Source: Cloacibacillus sp. An23 | GTDB taxonomy: Bacteria > Synergistota > Synergistia > Synergistales > Synergistaceae | Assembly: GCF_002159945.1 (NCBI RefSeq) | Contig: NZ_NFJQ01000001.1 | Coordinates: 186,001-250,000 of the forward strand | Direction: 5' to 3' | DNA: 64,000 nucleotides | Shown here: piece by piece, positions 34,566-43,703 of the stretch | Layout: each line of letters starts with the position of its first letter | Numbering within the stretch: position 1 is the stretch's first letter | Program-made: the position numbers and the translations under genes | Notes under the pieces: generated by a model | What the model was told of the DNA's origin: nothing | What the model saw: only the letters and a program-made list of their open reading frames with translations | The model's database searches: none

Positions 34566-37500
34566 TTGATAAACATAGCGCTGCACGGACATTTCTACCA
34601 GCCTCCGCGAGAAGACCCGTGGACGGGCGCGGTGCCGCGGGATTACAGTGCGGAGCCCGCGCATGACTGGAACGAGCGCGTATGCGCGGAATGCTACACG
34701 CCGAACAGCTGCGCAAAACTGCTCGACGCGGACGGAAGGATAAGGGCGGTATTCAACAACTATTCAAAGCTGAGCTTCGACTTCGGCCCCACCCTCCACA
34801 GGTGGATAGAGGGCAATTCTCCCACGCTTAACTCGATCATCATCAACTCACAGGAACGGGCTATGGCCCAGGCGTACAACCACATCATCATGCCTCTCGC
34901 GTCGGAGCGCGACAGGCTCACGCAGACAGTATGGGGCGTCGAAGATTTCAAGTACCGTTACGGGCGCGAACCGAAAGGCATGTGGCTGCCGGAGTGCGCC
35001 GTGGACACGCCGACGCTCGAAACGCTCGCGTCGTGCGGGATTGAATACGTGATACTTGCGCCGTTCCAGTGCAAGGCCGTAGTGACGGAGGGCGGAACCG
35101 TGGAAACGCCCGGCGGAGCGAACCTCGACGTCACGCGCCCGTACCGCTGCGAGCTGCCGTCTGGGCGTTCCGTGACGGTGCTTTTCTACCACGCCGGCAT
35201 AGCCAGGGACATAGCGTTCGGCGGGCTGCTCGACAACGGCGACGCCTTCAAAGAGGCGATGGTCAGGGCGGCCGCCGAGGGCGAAGACAGGATACTGCTC
35301 GCGGCCACGGACGGCGAGAGCTACGGACATCACCATAAGTTCGGCGAGATGGCGCTCGCGCGGCTTTTCGAGCTTGCGGAAGAGGACAGAAAAGTCGCCA
35401 TGCCTTCGCTCGACGAATTTCTGGAAAAGAATCCGCCCGAGGCGCGCTGCATCATCGTCGAGAAATCGTCGTGGTCATGCGCCCACGGGGTGGAACGCTG
35501 GCGGTCGGACTGCGGCTGCCGCACCGGCGGCGAAGAAGGCTGGAACCAGAAATGGCGCGGCCCGCTGCGCGGCGCTTTCGACGCCCTCGCGGCCTCCGTG
35601 GACGAGCTCTACGAGTCCGAGGTCTCAAAATTCGGCGACCCGTGGCGGCTTCGCAACGAAGCGATAGAGCTTTACAAGTGCGGCCTTCCGCAGACGGAAG
35701 ATGAGAGACGGAAGGAGCGCGCGGCGTTTTTCGCCGGACGCTTCGAAGGCGTAGGCGAACCTGAAACGCGCAGGCTCTCGTCTCTCGTGGAAATGCAGCG
35801 TATGCGCATGTTCATGTACACGTCGTGCGCGTGGTTCTTCAGCGACATATCCGGCGTGGAGGCGCGCCAGATGCTTTCGTTCGCGCTGCGCGCCGCCGAA
35901 ATAGCGGAAGAGATCTCGGGGCGCAGGGACTACGTCGCCCCGCTCATGGAGAATCTGAAAAAGGCGAAAGGCAACACTAAGGATTACCCGGACGCCGCCT
36001 CGGTCGTAACGAAATGTATCGCTCCCCGCGCCGAATACGATGAGCTCATGGAGAAAGAAGAATACTACGCGGAACACGGCGTAGCAAATGGATTGGAGAA
36101 GATGAACGAAATGAGATACGGAAACAATCTGGCGGCGTCGCTGCTCGAGTCGCTCGACAGCGACCCGGCGTTCAGGAACGTAGCCTATTTCTCGATGGAA
36201 ATAGGGCTGAAGCCTGAGATACCGACCTATTCAGGCGGCCTCGGCGTGCTCGCCGGCGACATATTAAAGAGCGCAGCCGACATCGGCGTGCCGATGGTCG
36301 GCATCACGCTGCTCTATAAGAAAGGCTACTTCGCGCAGAAGATAGACAAAAACGGACGCCAGACTGAATCCCCGGTCGAATGGGATCCGCGCGAATTTAT
36401 GGTCCAGCTCCCCAACCGCGTGACTGTAACGATGAACAACAGACCGGTAACGGTCGGCGTGTGGGCTTATAAAGTGCTGGCAGGGCAGTCGGGGCACAAG
36501 CTGCCGATACTGTTCCTCGACACGGACCTGCCGGAAAACACGCCGGACGACAGACAGCTCACGGCGGAACTATACGGAGGCGACAACCGCTACAGGCTCT
36601 GCCAGGAGCTCATCCTCGGCATCGGCGGCCTGCGCATACTGCGCGACCTCGGCTTCCGCAACATAAGGACTTTCCACCTCAACGAGGGACACGCCGGCTT
36701 CCTCACTCTCGAGCTGCTGCGCGAACAGGGCTACGCGGACATCGAAAAAGTCAAGAACCAGGTCATATTCACAACGCACACTCCGGTCGCGGCGGGACAC
36801 GATTTCTTCTCATACGACCTCATCAACGAAGTGCTCGGCGGCAATTTCGCGGAGATACTGCGCCAGCACGTCGGCGGCAGCGGCCTTTCGATGACCGACC
36901 TCGCCCTCAAGTTCAGCCGCTACGTCAACGGCGTCTCGCACAAACACGCGCTCGTGAGCCGCGAGATGTTCGGCGACGAGTCTATAGATTGGATAACGAA
37001 CGGCGTACACTCCAAGACGTGGACGTCGCCGTCGTTCGCGCGCGTCTACGACCGCCACATCCCGGGATGGAGCAACGACCCGTCGCGGCTCATGCAGGCG
37101 CTGCGCATCCCGGACGACGAGATATGGAACGCGCACCAGTCGGCCAAGATGAAGCTGCTGGCCTTCGTGCTCGAGGAGACGGGCATCGAGCTCGACCCGG
37201 ACGTGCTGACGATAGGCTTCGCGCGCCGCGCCGCGACATACAAGCGGGCCGACCTCGTATTCACGGACATCAAACGCCTGGTCGAGATAGGCGGAGGCAA
37301 GATACAGTTCATCTTCTCCGGCAAGGCGCACCCGCACGACGAGCCGGGCAAGGACATGCTGCAGCACATCTGGCGCGTCTCTCAGGAGCTCGGGACGAAG
37401 CTGCCGGTCGTCTTCATAGAAAATTACAACATGGGCCCGGCGAAGCTGATCACGGCGGGAGTAGACCTCTGGCTCAACACGCCGATACGCCCGCGCGAGG

Positions 37501-37841
37501 CGTCCGGCACGAGCGGTATGAAGTGCGTCCATAACGGCGTCATGAACTTCTCGGTGCTCGACGGCTGGTGGATAGAGGGCTGCATCGAGGGCAAGACGGG
37601 CTGGGCGATAGGCCCTGAGCCGACAGAGAACGGCCTGGTAGAGTACGACGAGGCGAAGGACGCCGTAGACCTCTACGACAAGCTTGAAAACAAGATAATC
37701 CCGACATATTACGACAACCGCGGCGAATGGATAAAGATGATGAAAATCGCCATCGCGGTGAACGCAAGCTATTTCAATACGCATAGGGTGGTGCATGAAT
37801 ACTGTGAAAAGGCCTATGGTACTGTTTTCCGCGGACATTAA
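34566..37841 (+). CDS. glgP: fusion of GH57 glycosidase (DUF3536 type) with alpha-glucan phosphorylase
   Basis: 1091 residues starting at a TTG 9 bases after AGGAGG. Residues 1-300 are a GH57 domain: HGHFYQPPREDPW, nucleophile Glu143 in GMWLPECAVD and acid Asp249 in ATDGESYGHHHKF. About 300-510 is the DUF3536 helical part. From about 516 onward it is a GT35 phosphorylase: FSMEIGLKPEIPTYSGGLG, HLNEGHAGF, TTHTPVAAGHD and PLP-lysine Lys986 in GTSGMKCVHNG. One chain can thus hydrolyse or transfer, and phosphorolyse, alpha-1,4-glucan to glucose-1-phosphate. The two are usually separate genes. First gene of the glycogen operon. Confidence 0.93.
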   Translation: MINIALHGHFYQPPREDPWTGAVPRDYSAEPAHDWNERVCAECYTPNSCAKLLDADGRIRAVFNNYSKLSFDFGPTLHRWIEGNSPTLNSIIINSQERAMAQAYNHIIMPLASERDRLTQTVWGVEDFKYRYGREPKGMWLPECAVDTPTLETLASCGIEYVILAPFQCKAVVTEGGTVETPGGANLDVTRPYRCELPSGRSVTVLFYHAGIARDIAFGGLLDNGDAFKEAMVRAAAEGEDRILLAATDGESYGHHHKFGEMALARLFELAEEDRKVAMPSLDEFLEKNPPEARCIIVEKSSWSCAHGVERWRSDCGCRTGGEEGWNQKWRGPLRGAFDALAASVDELYESEVSKFGDPWRLRNEAIELYKCGLPQTEDERRKERAAFFAGRFEGVGEPETRRLSSLVEMQRMRMFMYTSCAWFFSDISGVEARQMLSFALRAAEIAEEISGRRDYVAPLMENLKKAKGNTKDYPDAASVVTKCIAPRAEYDELMEKEEYYAEHGVANGLEKMNEMRYGNNLAASLLESLDSDPAFRNVAYFSMEIGLKPEIPTYSGGLGVLAGDILKSAADIGVPMVGITLLYKKGYFAQKIDKNGRQTESPVEWDPREFMVQLPNRVTVTMNNRPVTVGVWAYKVLAGQSGHKLPILFLDTDLPENTPDDRQLTAELYGGDNRYRLCQELILGIGGLRILRDLGFRNIRTFHLNEGHAGFLTLELLREQGYADIEKVKNQVIFTTHTPVAAGHDFFSYDLINEVLGGNFAEILRQHVGGSGLSMTDLALKFSRYVNGVSHKHALVSREMFGDESIDWITNGVHSKTWTSPSFARVYDRHIPGWSNDPSRLMQALRIPDDEIWNAHQSAKMKLLAFVLEETGIELDPDVLTIGFARRAATYKRADLVFTDIKRLVEIGGGKIQFIFSGKAHPHDEPGKDMLQHIWRVSQELGTKLPVVFIENYNMGPAKLITAGVDLWLNTPIRPREASGTSGMKCVHNGVMNFSVLDGWWIEGCIEGKTGWAIGPEPTENGLVEYDEAKDAVDLYDKLENKIIPTYYDNRGEWIKMMKIAIAVNASYFNTHRVVHEYCEKAYGTVFRGH

Positions 37842-39327
37842 CAAGGAAATGCATCAGGATAAAACGCCGCAGCCGCCTCAGATAAAGGCGCTGCACGTAT
37901 CGCCGGAATGCGCGCCGCTCTCAAAGAAGGGCGGCCTCGGCGATGTCGCCGGCTCCCTGCCGAAAGCGCTGCGCGGCGCCGGCGTGGACGCGCGCGTGCT
38001 GACCCCGGCGTGGCCCGGCGTCCTCGACAAAGCGCGCGAGCTCGGCGCACTGCCTCAGAGGCCGGTGGGCGCCGTCTCCGTCGCAATAAACTGGCGCGCC
38101 GTCACGGCGAAGGTGTGGCGCGCAAACATAAGCGGCCTGCCGGTCTACATCCTCGAAAACGACGAGCTCTTCTCTAACGGGGACATATACCCCGACACGC
38201 TGAACGCGGAGACCGCAGAACCGATGATATTCCTCTCATACGCGGCGATGGAGCTCGAGCACGCCGCCAAGTGGAAGCCGTACATAATCCACTCGCACGA
38301 CTGGCCGACGGCTGCGATTCCGGCCGCGCTGCGCTGGCACAGACACTACGCTTCCCGCGCCGCCGACTACGACACGGTCCACACGATACACAACATCGCG
38401 CACCAGGGGCTATTCTCCTACGACTGCCTCAACGGCTGGGGCTTCCGGCCGGATTCCTACTGGGGGACCTTCGAGTTCTACGGACAGGTGAACCTCATGA
38501 AAGGCGCGATAAACAACGCCGAGGCCGTAACAGCGGTAAGCCCGAGCTACTCGTGGGACATCCAGACGCGCGACGGCGGTTTCGGCCTCGACGGCGTAAT
38601 GGCGGCGAACAAACAGAAGCTCAGCGGCATACTCAACGGCATCGACTACGATGTGTGGAACCCGCGCGCCGATAAACTGATACCGGCGCACTACTCGGCG
38701 GACAGGCTCGACGGCAAAAAATCCTGCCGCCGCGCGCTGATGGAAAAATTCGGCTGGGAGGACGACGGACGCCCGCTCGTCATCTTCGTCGGACGGCTCA
38801 CGGAGCAGAAGGGCGTAGATATAATGCTAGACGCGCTCGCGCAATTCATGCCCGACGGGATATACGCTCTCATAATCGGCTCCGGCAGCGACATGTTCAA
38901 CCGCCGCCTCGAAGACTTTCGCGCGGCCCACGCGGAGTGCGTGCGGACCGTCACCGGATTCAGCGAAGAGACGGCGCACCTCGCCTACGCGGGCGGCGAC
39001 ATACTCGTCATGCCTTCGCTGTTCGAGCCGTGCGGGCTGTCGCAGCTCATCGCCTTCGCCTACGGCACGATACCGGTCGCGCGCGCGACGGGCGGCCTCG
39101 CCGACACGGTGATAGACGCGGACGGCTCGCCGGACGGTACAGGCTTCCTCTTCACCGACTACCGTATAGACGAACTCGCGAAAGCGCTCGGCCGTGCGCT
39201 CGCGGCGAAGGCCGACGCGGAGCGCTGGCGCAGGATAATGCGCAGCGCGATGAAGCGCGACTTCTCGTGGAACGCATCAGCCGCGGAGTACGCCGGCCTC
39301 TACAAGAAAATATTGAAGTCGGAATAG
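37795..39327 (+). CDS. glgA: glycogen synthase (ADP-glucose type, GT5)
   Basis: 510 residues; the ATG at 37795 overlaps the phosphorylase end by 47 bases (AGGGTGG upstream). ATGs at 37816 and 37850 are alternatives, since the enzyme core only begins about residue 30. Motifs: ALHVSPECAPLSKKGGLGDV for ADP-glucose binding (Lys where KTGG has Thr), IHSHDWPTA, HTIHNIAHQG, VGRLTEQKGVDI and PSLFEPCGLSQL with the catalytic Glu. Extends alpha-1,4-glucan with ADP-glucose made by GlgC. Confidence 0.93.
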   Translation: MNTVKRPMVLFSADINKEMHQDKTPQPPQIKALHVSPECAPLSKKGGLGDVAGSLPKALRGAGVDARVLTPAWPGVLDKARELGALPQRPVGAVSVAINWRAVTAKVWRANISGLPVYILENDELFSNGDIYPDTLNAETAEPMIFLSYAAMELEHAAKWKPYIIHSHDWPTAAIPAALRWHRHYASRAADYDTVHTIHNIAHQGLFSYDCLNGWGFRPDSYWGTFEFYGQVNLMKGAINNAEAVTAVSPSYSWDIQTRDGGFGLDGVMAANKQKLSGILNGIDYDVWNPRADKLIPAHYSADRLDGKKSCRRALMEKFGWEDDGRPLVIFVGRLTEQKGVDIMLDALAQFMPDGIYALIIGSGSDMFNRRLEDFRAAHAECVRTVTGFSEETAHLAYAGGDILVMPSLFEPCGLSQLIAFAYGTIPVARATGGLADTVIDADGSPDGTGFLFTDYRIDELAKALGRALAAKADAERWRRIMRSAMKRDFSWNASAAEYAGLYKKILKSE

Positions 39328-39469
39328 AGAAATTAGGTCTGCGACTGATAAAACAGGCGCTTTTACGATAGACGCAAAACTCCGGAACAATTATAATAAA
39401 GCTTAGAAAGAAACAGAAAGTCAGTAAAGTACAATAAAATATACCCTTAGAGAGAAGGAGGAATTTATC

Positions 39470-40765
39470 ATGATCCACGGGAAATACGGACGCGTGCTCG
39501 GTATGATCCTCGCGGGCGGCAAGGGCGAACGCCTGATGCCCCTGACGCGCTACCGTGCGAAGCCCGCGGTGCCCTTCGCGGCGAAATACCGCATCATCGA
39601 CTTCGCGCTCTCGAACATGGTAAACAGCGGACTGTTTTCTATCTATTGCCTCATCCAGTTCAAAAGCCAGTCGCTCCACGAGCACATAGGCAAGGGCTGG
39701 CAGTTCGGCAGCGCCCTTCGCGGCAGAGATTTCTTCGTCAACGTGGTTCCGGCCCAGATGTGGGACGGAGAGCGCTGGTACGAGGGCACCGCCGACGCGA
39801 TATTCCAGAACATGCACCTTGTGACCCTGTTCAACGCCGACCGCGTCTGCATATTCGCGGCCGACCACATCTACAAGATGGACGTCGAACAGATGTTAGC
39901 GTATCACATGGACAACAACGCCGACGTCACGGTCGCCGCGTACGTAGTCCCCTCCTCCGAGGCCAGCCAGTTCGGCTGCATCGCCACCGACGAGACGGGA
40001 CGCATAATAGATTTCGTCGAGAAGCCCGCCGTTCCGCCCGAGATACCGGGACGCCCCGGCTTCAGCTACGTCTCGATGGGCAACTACATCTTCGAGCGCG
40101 AGACCCTCGAAGAGTCCGTACTTTCCGACCACGAGCGCGTCGACAGTTCGCACGACTTCGGCCGCGACATACTGCCGAGCCTATTCGGCACGCACAAGCT
40201 CATGGCCTACGACTTCTCCACCAACGTGCTGCCGGGCAACGACAAGCCCTACTGGAAGGACGTGGGCAGCATCAAAGCCTACTGGGAGGCGCACATGGAC
40301 CTTCTGCGCCGCGAATCCGAGCTTTCGCTCTACAATCCGCAGTGGCCGATACGCACGGTGTCATACTCCGACCCGCCCGGATTCACCTACCCCGACAAAG
40401 ACCACTCCTGCTCCGTAGACGGATGCCTCCGCGCCGAGGCCAGCCGCGTGCTCGGCGCATACGTGCGCAAGAGCGTGCTCTCGCGCAACTGCGTGATAAA
40501 CGCGGGAGCGGTCGTGGAAGAGTCGATCATAGGGCAGAACGTCGAAATCGGCGAGGACTGCCGCCTGCGCCGCGTCATCGTAGACGCTCACAACATCATA
40601 CCGGCCGGCACCTCGATAGGCTTCGACCCGGTCGCCGACGCGGAGCGCTACCACGTAGACCCGGCCTCGGGAATCGTCGTCGTCGGGATGCCTAAGATAC
40701 AGCTCCGCAAAAAGCTCCAGAAGCCCGACACCTACGGCGACGTCAACGACGGCTCCGGCTTCTAG
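39470..40765 (+). CDS. glgC: glucose-1-phosphate adenylyltransferase
   Basis: 431 residues, with AAGGAGG 8 bases upstream. Makes ADP-glucose from glucose-1-phosphate and ATP, the regulated step of glycogen synthesis. LGMILAGGKGERLMPLT binds the nucleotide, RAKPAVPFAAKYRIIDFALSN is broken over residues 29-50, IDFVEKP and KDVGSIKAYWEAHMD follow, and the C-terminal left-handed helix has hexapeptide repeats (VLSRNCVINAGAVVEES). Separated from glgA by 142 bases that contain TAGACG-N17-TATAAT (about 39370-39400), so it may also have its own promoter. Confidence 0.94.
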   Translation: MIHGKYGRVLGMILAGGKGERLMPLTRYRAKPAVPFAAKYRIIDFALSNMVNSGLFSIYCLIQFKSQSLHEHIGKGWQFGSALRGRDFFVNVVPAQMWDGERWYEGTADAIFQNMHLVTLFNADRVCIFAADHIYKMDVEQMLAYHMDNNADVTVAAYVVPSSEASQFGCIATDETGRIIDFVEKPAVPPEIPGRPGFSYVSMGNYIFERETLEESVLSDHERVDSSHDFGRDILPSLFGTHKLMAYDFSTNVLPGNDKPYWKDVGSIKAYWEAHMDLLRRESELSLYNPQWPIRTVSYSDPPGFTYPDKDHSCSVDGCLRAEASRVLGAYVRKSVLSRNCVINAGAVVEESIIGQNVEIGEDCRLRRVIVDAHNIIPAGTSIGFDPVADAERYHVDPASGIVVVGMPKIQLRKKLQKPDTYGDVNDGSGF

Positions 40766-40797
40766 CGCGGCGATACAAAGAGACGGATGTCAAGGCT

Positions 40798-40821
40798 AAG
40801 GCTCCGCGCACGCGGGGCCTT
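40798..40821 (+). terminator. intrinsic terminator of the glycogen operon
   Basis: Ten-bp stem AAGGCTCCGC / GCGGGGCCTT (one G-T pair) with a 4-base loop, then TTTCTTT, 32 bases past the glgC stop. Confidence 0.8.
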
Positions 40822-40889
40822 TTTCTTTGACGCGTGGCGATAGGCCGCGATAGAATTTTCTGCAAAACCAGGTGAAGGGGATGGTATTC

Positions 40890-41390
40890 ATGCCGCGCTG
40901 CGGAAGATGCGGGACTATATACTCGGACGGCGCGCGTTACTGTCCTAAATGCGGACAGCCGGAGGACCAAGCGAAGGGGCTCTTCGCCGCGCCCCGTCCT
41001 TCGTTTGATAAAAGACGCGCCGAAGACGGGCGCGCGCGGCGCGGCGGCGGCTTCTTCGCCGTTCCACTGCCTTTCGCCGTCATAGCCGCCGGCCTGCTGC
41101 TGAATCCGGCCGTGCGCGTCTGGCTGCTCAAAGCGTACTTTTACGCCGTCCAGGCCGTAAGCCCGGCTTATTCTCCGAACCCGCGCGCCGTATGGACGCT
41201 GAGCTGCGTGCCGGGGTTCGTCTCGATGTTCGCCGTCATGCTCGTGCTCGGCGCGTCCGTCCTCAGGGACGGGAGCTCGCGCCTGCTCCGCGCCGCCGCG
41301 GTCCTGCTCCTGATGCTCACCGCGGTCACGCTCGCTGAGGAAGTCTCGAAATTCTTCCAGTATATGCAGACCGCACACGGCGGCTTTTAG
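40890..41390 (+). CDS. zinc-ribbon membrane protein of unknown function
   Basis: 166 residues from the ATG at 40890 (GAAGGGGATGG upstream; earlier GTG and ATG starts are badly spaced). N-terminal zinc ribbon CGRCGTIYSDGARYCPKCGQ, a basic linker, then three to four hydrophobic helices (about 60-80, 100-125, 135-155). Not otherwise recognised. Single gene. Confidence 0.65.
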   Translation: MPRCGRCGTIYSDGARYCPKCGQPEDQAKGLFAAPRPSFDKRRAEDGRARRGGGFFAVPLPFAVIAAGLLLNPAVRVWLLKAYFYAVQAVSPAYSPNPRAVWTLSCVPGFVSMFAVMLVLGASVLRDGSSRLLRAAAVLLLMLTAVTLAEEVSKFFQYMQTAHGGF

Positions 41391-41476
41391 ATTCAGCGCG
41401 CTCCGCTGACGCGCACGGAGGATTATCAGGCGGAAGGCCGGCGCGTCAATATATCAGGCGGCGCGGATATGCAGGT

Positions 41477-41743
41477 TTAGTCCGTTTCGTACGGTTCGCC
41501 GGTCTCGCGCGCCTCTTCGCGCGTGACTATGAGCGCGCGGCTCATGTTCTCTAGTATCGTCTTTCCGCCCGCGCGATACCACGAGGCGAGCCGCGCCGCG
41601 TCGCCCGACGCGACGAGCTTCTCCAGCTCCGTCGGCCAGTCCGAACGTTTTTCTTCGTTCAGCATGTCGAGCGCGACGTAGCCGCGCTCCACTGCGACCG
41701 CGGCCGAGCGCCGTCCCCTGTATTCGATCGTTACGAGTTTCAT
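41477..41743 (-). CDS. fumarylacetoacetate-hydrolase N-terminal-domain-like small protein
   Basis: 88 residues from the ATG at 41743 (GGAGGTG 7 bases upstream). MKLVTIEYRGRRSAAVAVERGYVALD and the following helix resemble the N-terminal ~70-residue cap of FAH-family enzymes, here broken at residue 20 for length. The catalytic C-terminal domain with its metal-binding Glu/Asp residues is wholly missing, and nothing like it lies downstream. Either a relic of a truncated enzyme or a small free-standing cap. The good ribosome site argues that it is translated. Confidence 0.5.
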   Translation of the reverse strand: MKLVTIEYRGRRSAAVAVERGYVALDMLNEEKRSDWPTELEKLVASGDAARLASWYRAGGKTILENMSRALIVTREEARETGEPYETD

Positions 41744-41959
41744 ACACAACACCTCCGCTCAGATATCGTCCGACGACAATTATAACGCGCCGCTCGCAAA
41801 ACGCGGCCCGATGCAAACGCGCCGCTTTCCGCTCCATATTATTCTGTGCAAGAAACTTTTCCGCCTGCGGGAAACTTCCGCGCCTAAAGCGGCGGAAAAC
41901 ATACGCCGCCCGACGCGCGCCCTTCCGCTGACGGCCTGCGCGCCGCGTCCGGCACGCTA

Positions 41960-41988
41960 TTGACAAAAGGGCGCGCGCATTGTAATCT
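41960..41988 (+). promoter_or_regulatory. strong sigma-70-type promoter of the isc operon
   Basis: TTGACA (41960-41965) and TAATCT (41983-41988) with exactly 17 bases between. The predicted transcript starts about 22 bases before the Rrf2 gene. Confidence 0.75.
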
Positions 41989-42017
41989 TCACTAAGTTGA
42001 TAGAGAAGGTGATGTTT

Positions 42018-42485
42018 ATGGCGATCACACAGAAATGCCAATACGCGCTGCGAGCGATATACGAGCTCGCCGTCCGCCAGGGTGAAGGGCCGTGCAAGAT
42101 AGGCGCGGTGGCCGAGGCGCAGGGCATTCCCGTGCGCTTTCTCGAGAACATCCTGAACGGTCTCAAAGGCGCGGGCTTCGTCGATTCCGCGCGCGGCAAG
42201 GACGGCGGATATTTCCTCGCGCGTCCGGCCTCTTCGATAACCGTCGGCGAGGTCATACGCTTCGTGCAGGGCGGCTTCAGGCCGGTCGAGTGCGGCGAGG
42301 GGGAGTTCGACGAGTGCTCGCTCTACGGGAGCTGCGTCTTCCGTCCGCTGTGGGAGGAGGCGCAGGCGGCGCTCGAAGCAGTCTACGACGGCACGACGTT
42401 TCAGGATTTGGTGGACAAATCGGAAGAGAACCGCCACGGCCCGGAGTGCCGCTGCGGGAGGAAGAATAAAATACAGAAAGCATGA
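42018..42485 (+). CDS. iscR: Rrf2-family regulator, IscR-like
   Basis: 155 residues from the ATG at 42018 (GAAGGTG 8 bases upstream). N-terminal ITQKCQYALRAIYELAVRQG, recognition helix region AQGIPVRFLENILNGLKGAG and wing SARGKDGGYFLARP. Three cysteines ECGEGEFDECSLYGSC match the [2Fe-2S] ligand layout of IscR with slightly different spacing. A Cys-rich tail (CRCGRKNK) follows. It heads the Fe-S assembly genes, so it most likely represses this operon when holo. Confidence 0.88.
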   Translation: MAITQKCQYALRAIYELAVRQGEGPCKIGAVAEAQGIPVRFLENILNGLKGAGFVDSARGKDGGYFLARPASSITVGEVIRFVQGGFRPVECGEGEFDECSLYGSCVFRPLWEEAQAALEAVYDGTTFQDLVDKSEENRHGPECRCGRKNKIQKA

Positions 42486-42498
42486 TGAGGTGACGGAA

Positions 42499-43680
42499 AT
42501 GGAACCACGCGAGGTTTATTTAGACAATTCTGCGACGACGAGGGTGGACCCGAAAGTTACGGAGGCGATGCTGCCGTACTTCTCGCAGCGCTACGGCAAC
42601 CCGAACAGCCTGCACAGGCTCGGGCGCGAGGCGCGCGAGGCGGTGGACGAGGCGCGCGCGAAGGTGGCGGCGCTGATAAACGCTGAGCCGACGGACATAA
42701 TTTTCACCGGGGCCGGCAGCGAGGCGGACAACCTCGCGATCAAGGGCGCGGCGTGGGCCCTGCGCGAGCGCGGCAAAGGCTGCCACATAATCACGAGCGC
42801 CATAGAGCACCACGCTATCCTCGACACGGTCAAGTGGCTCGGCAAAATGGGTTTCGAGTACACGATACTGCCGGTCGATTCGCGCGGCATGGTGTCGCCT
42901 GAGGACTTGGAAAAGGCGATACGCCCAGACACGATTCTTGCGACAATAATGGCGGCGAACAACGAGATAGGCACGATACAGCCGGTGCGCGAGCTCGGCG
43001 AGGTCTGCCGCGCGCACGGCGTGATGTTCCACACCGACGGCGTGCAGGCCGCGGGGCATATAAAGGTGGACGTGAAGGAGCTACCCGTCGATATGATGAC
43101 GATGGCGGCGCACAAGATGTACGGCCCCAAGGGGCTCGGCGCTCTCTACGTGCGCCGCGGCATAAAGCTCATCCCCACGCTTCACGGCGGCGGCCAGGAG
43201 TTCGGCCTGCGCTCCGGCACTGAGAACGTGCCTGGAATCGTCGGCTTCGGCAAAGCGGCAGAGCTCGCGAAAGAGCGCCTCGACGCGGGCGAGGACAAGA
43301 AAATCGCCGCGCTTCGCGACTATCTCATCGAAGGCGTACTCTCGCGCGTCCCGGAGTCGCAGCTCACCGGCGCTGCGGGAGACGGCCGTCTGCCCTTCCA
43401 CGCGAGCTTCACGATAAAGTACATCGAGGGCGAAGGGATGCTGCTGCTTCTCGACGCGGCTGGCATCTACGCATCGAGCGGCTCGGCCTGCACCTCCGGC
43501 AGCCTAGAGCCGAGCTACGTGCTGCTCGCGACTGGGCTCGACCACGCGACTGCGCACGGCTCTCTGCGCCTGACGATGAGCCACGAGACTACGAGAGAGG
43601 ATATCGACTACGTGCTTGAGAAATTCCCGCCGATTGTGGAGCGGCTGCGTTCGATGTCCCCGTTCTGGAATAAAAGATAA
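42499..43680 (+). CDS. nifS: cysteine desulfurase (NifS/IscS family)
   Basis: 393 residues from the ATG at 42499 (GAGGTGA upstream). Takes sulfur from cysteine for Fe-S assembly. YLDNSATTRVDP starts the fold, HHAI is the PLP-stacking His motif, Lys206 in AAHKMYGPKG binds PLP, and the persulfide Cys331 lies in SSGSACTSGSLEPS. The long SSGSACxSG loop is of the NifS/IscS (class I) group. Between iscR and iscU. Confidence 0.94.
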   Translation: MEPREVYLDNSATTRVDPKVTEAMLPYFSQRYGNPNSLHRLGREAREAVDEARAKVAALINAEPTDIIFTGAGSEADNLAIKGAAWALRERGKGCHIITSAIEHHAILDTVKWLGKMGFEYTILPVDSRGMVSPEDLEKAIRPDTILATIMAANNEIGTIQPVRELGEVCRAHGVMFHTDGVQAAGHIKVDVKELPVDMMTMAAHKMYGPKGLGALYVRRGIKLIPTLHGGGQEFGLRSGTENVPGIVGFGKAAELAKERLDAGEDKKIAALRDYLIEGVLSRVPESQLTGAAGDGRLPFHASFTIKYIEGEGMLLLLDAAGIYASSGSACTSGSLEPSYVLLATGLDHATAHGSLRLTMSHETTREDIDYVLEKFPPIVERLRSMSPFWNKR

Positions 43681-43703
43681 TAAGGGGAAAGGGAGGAAGA
43701 AAG

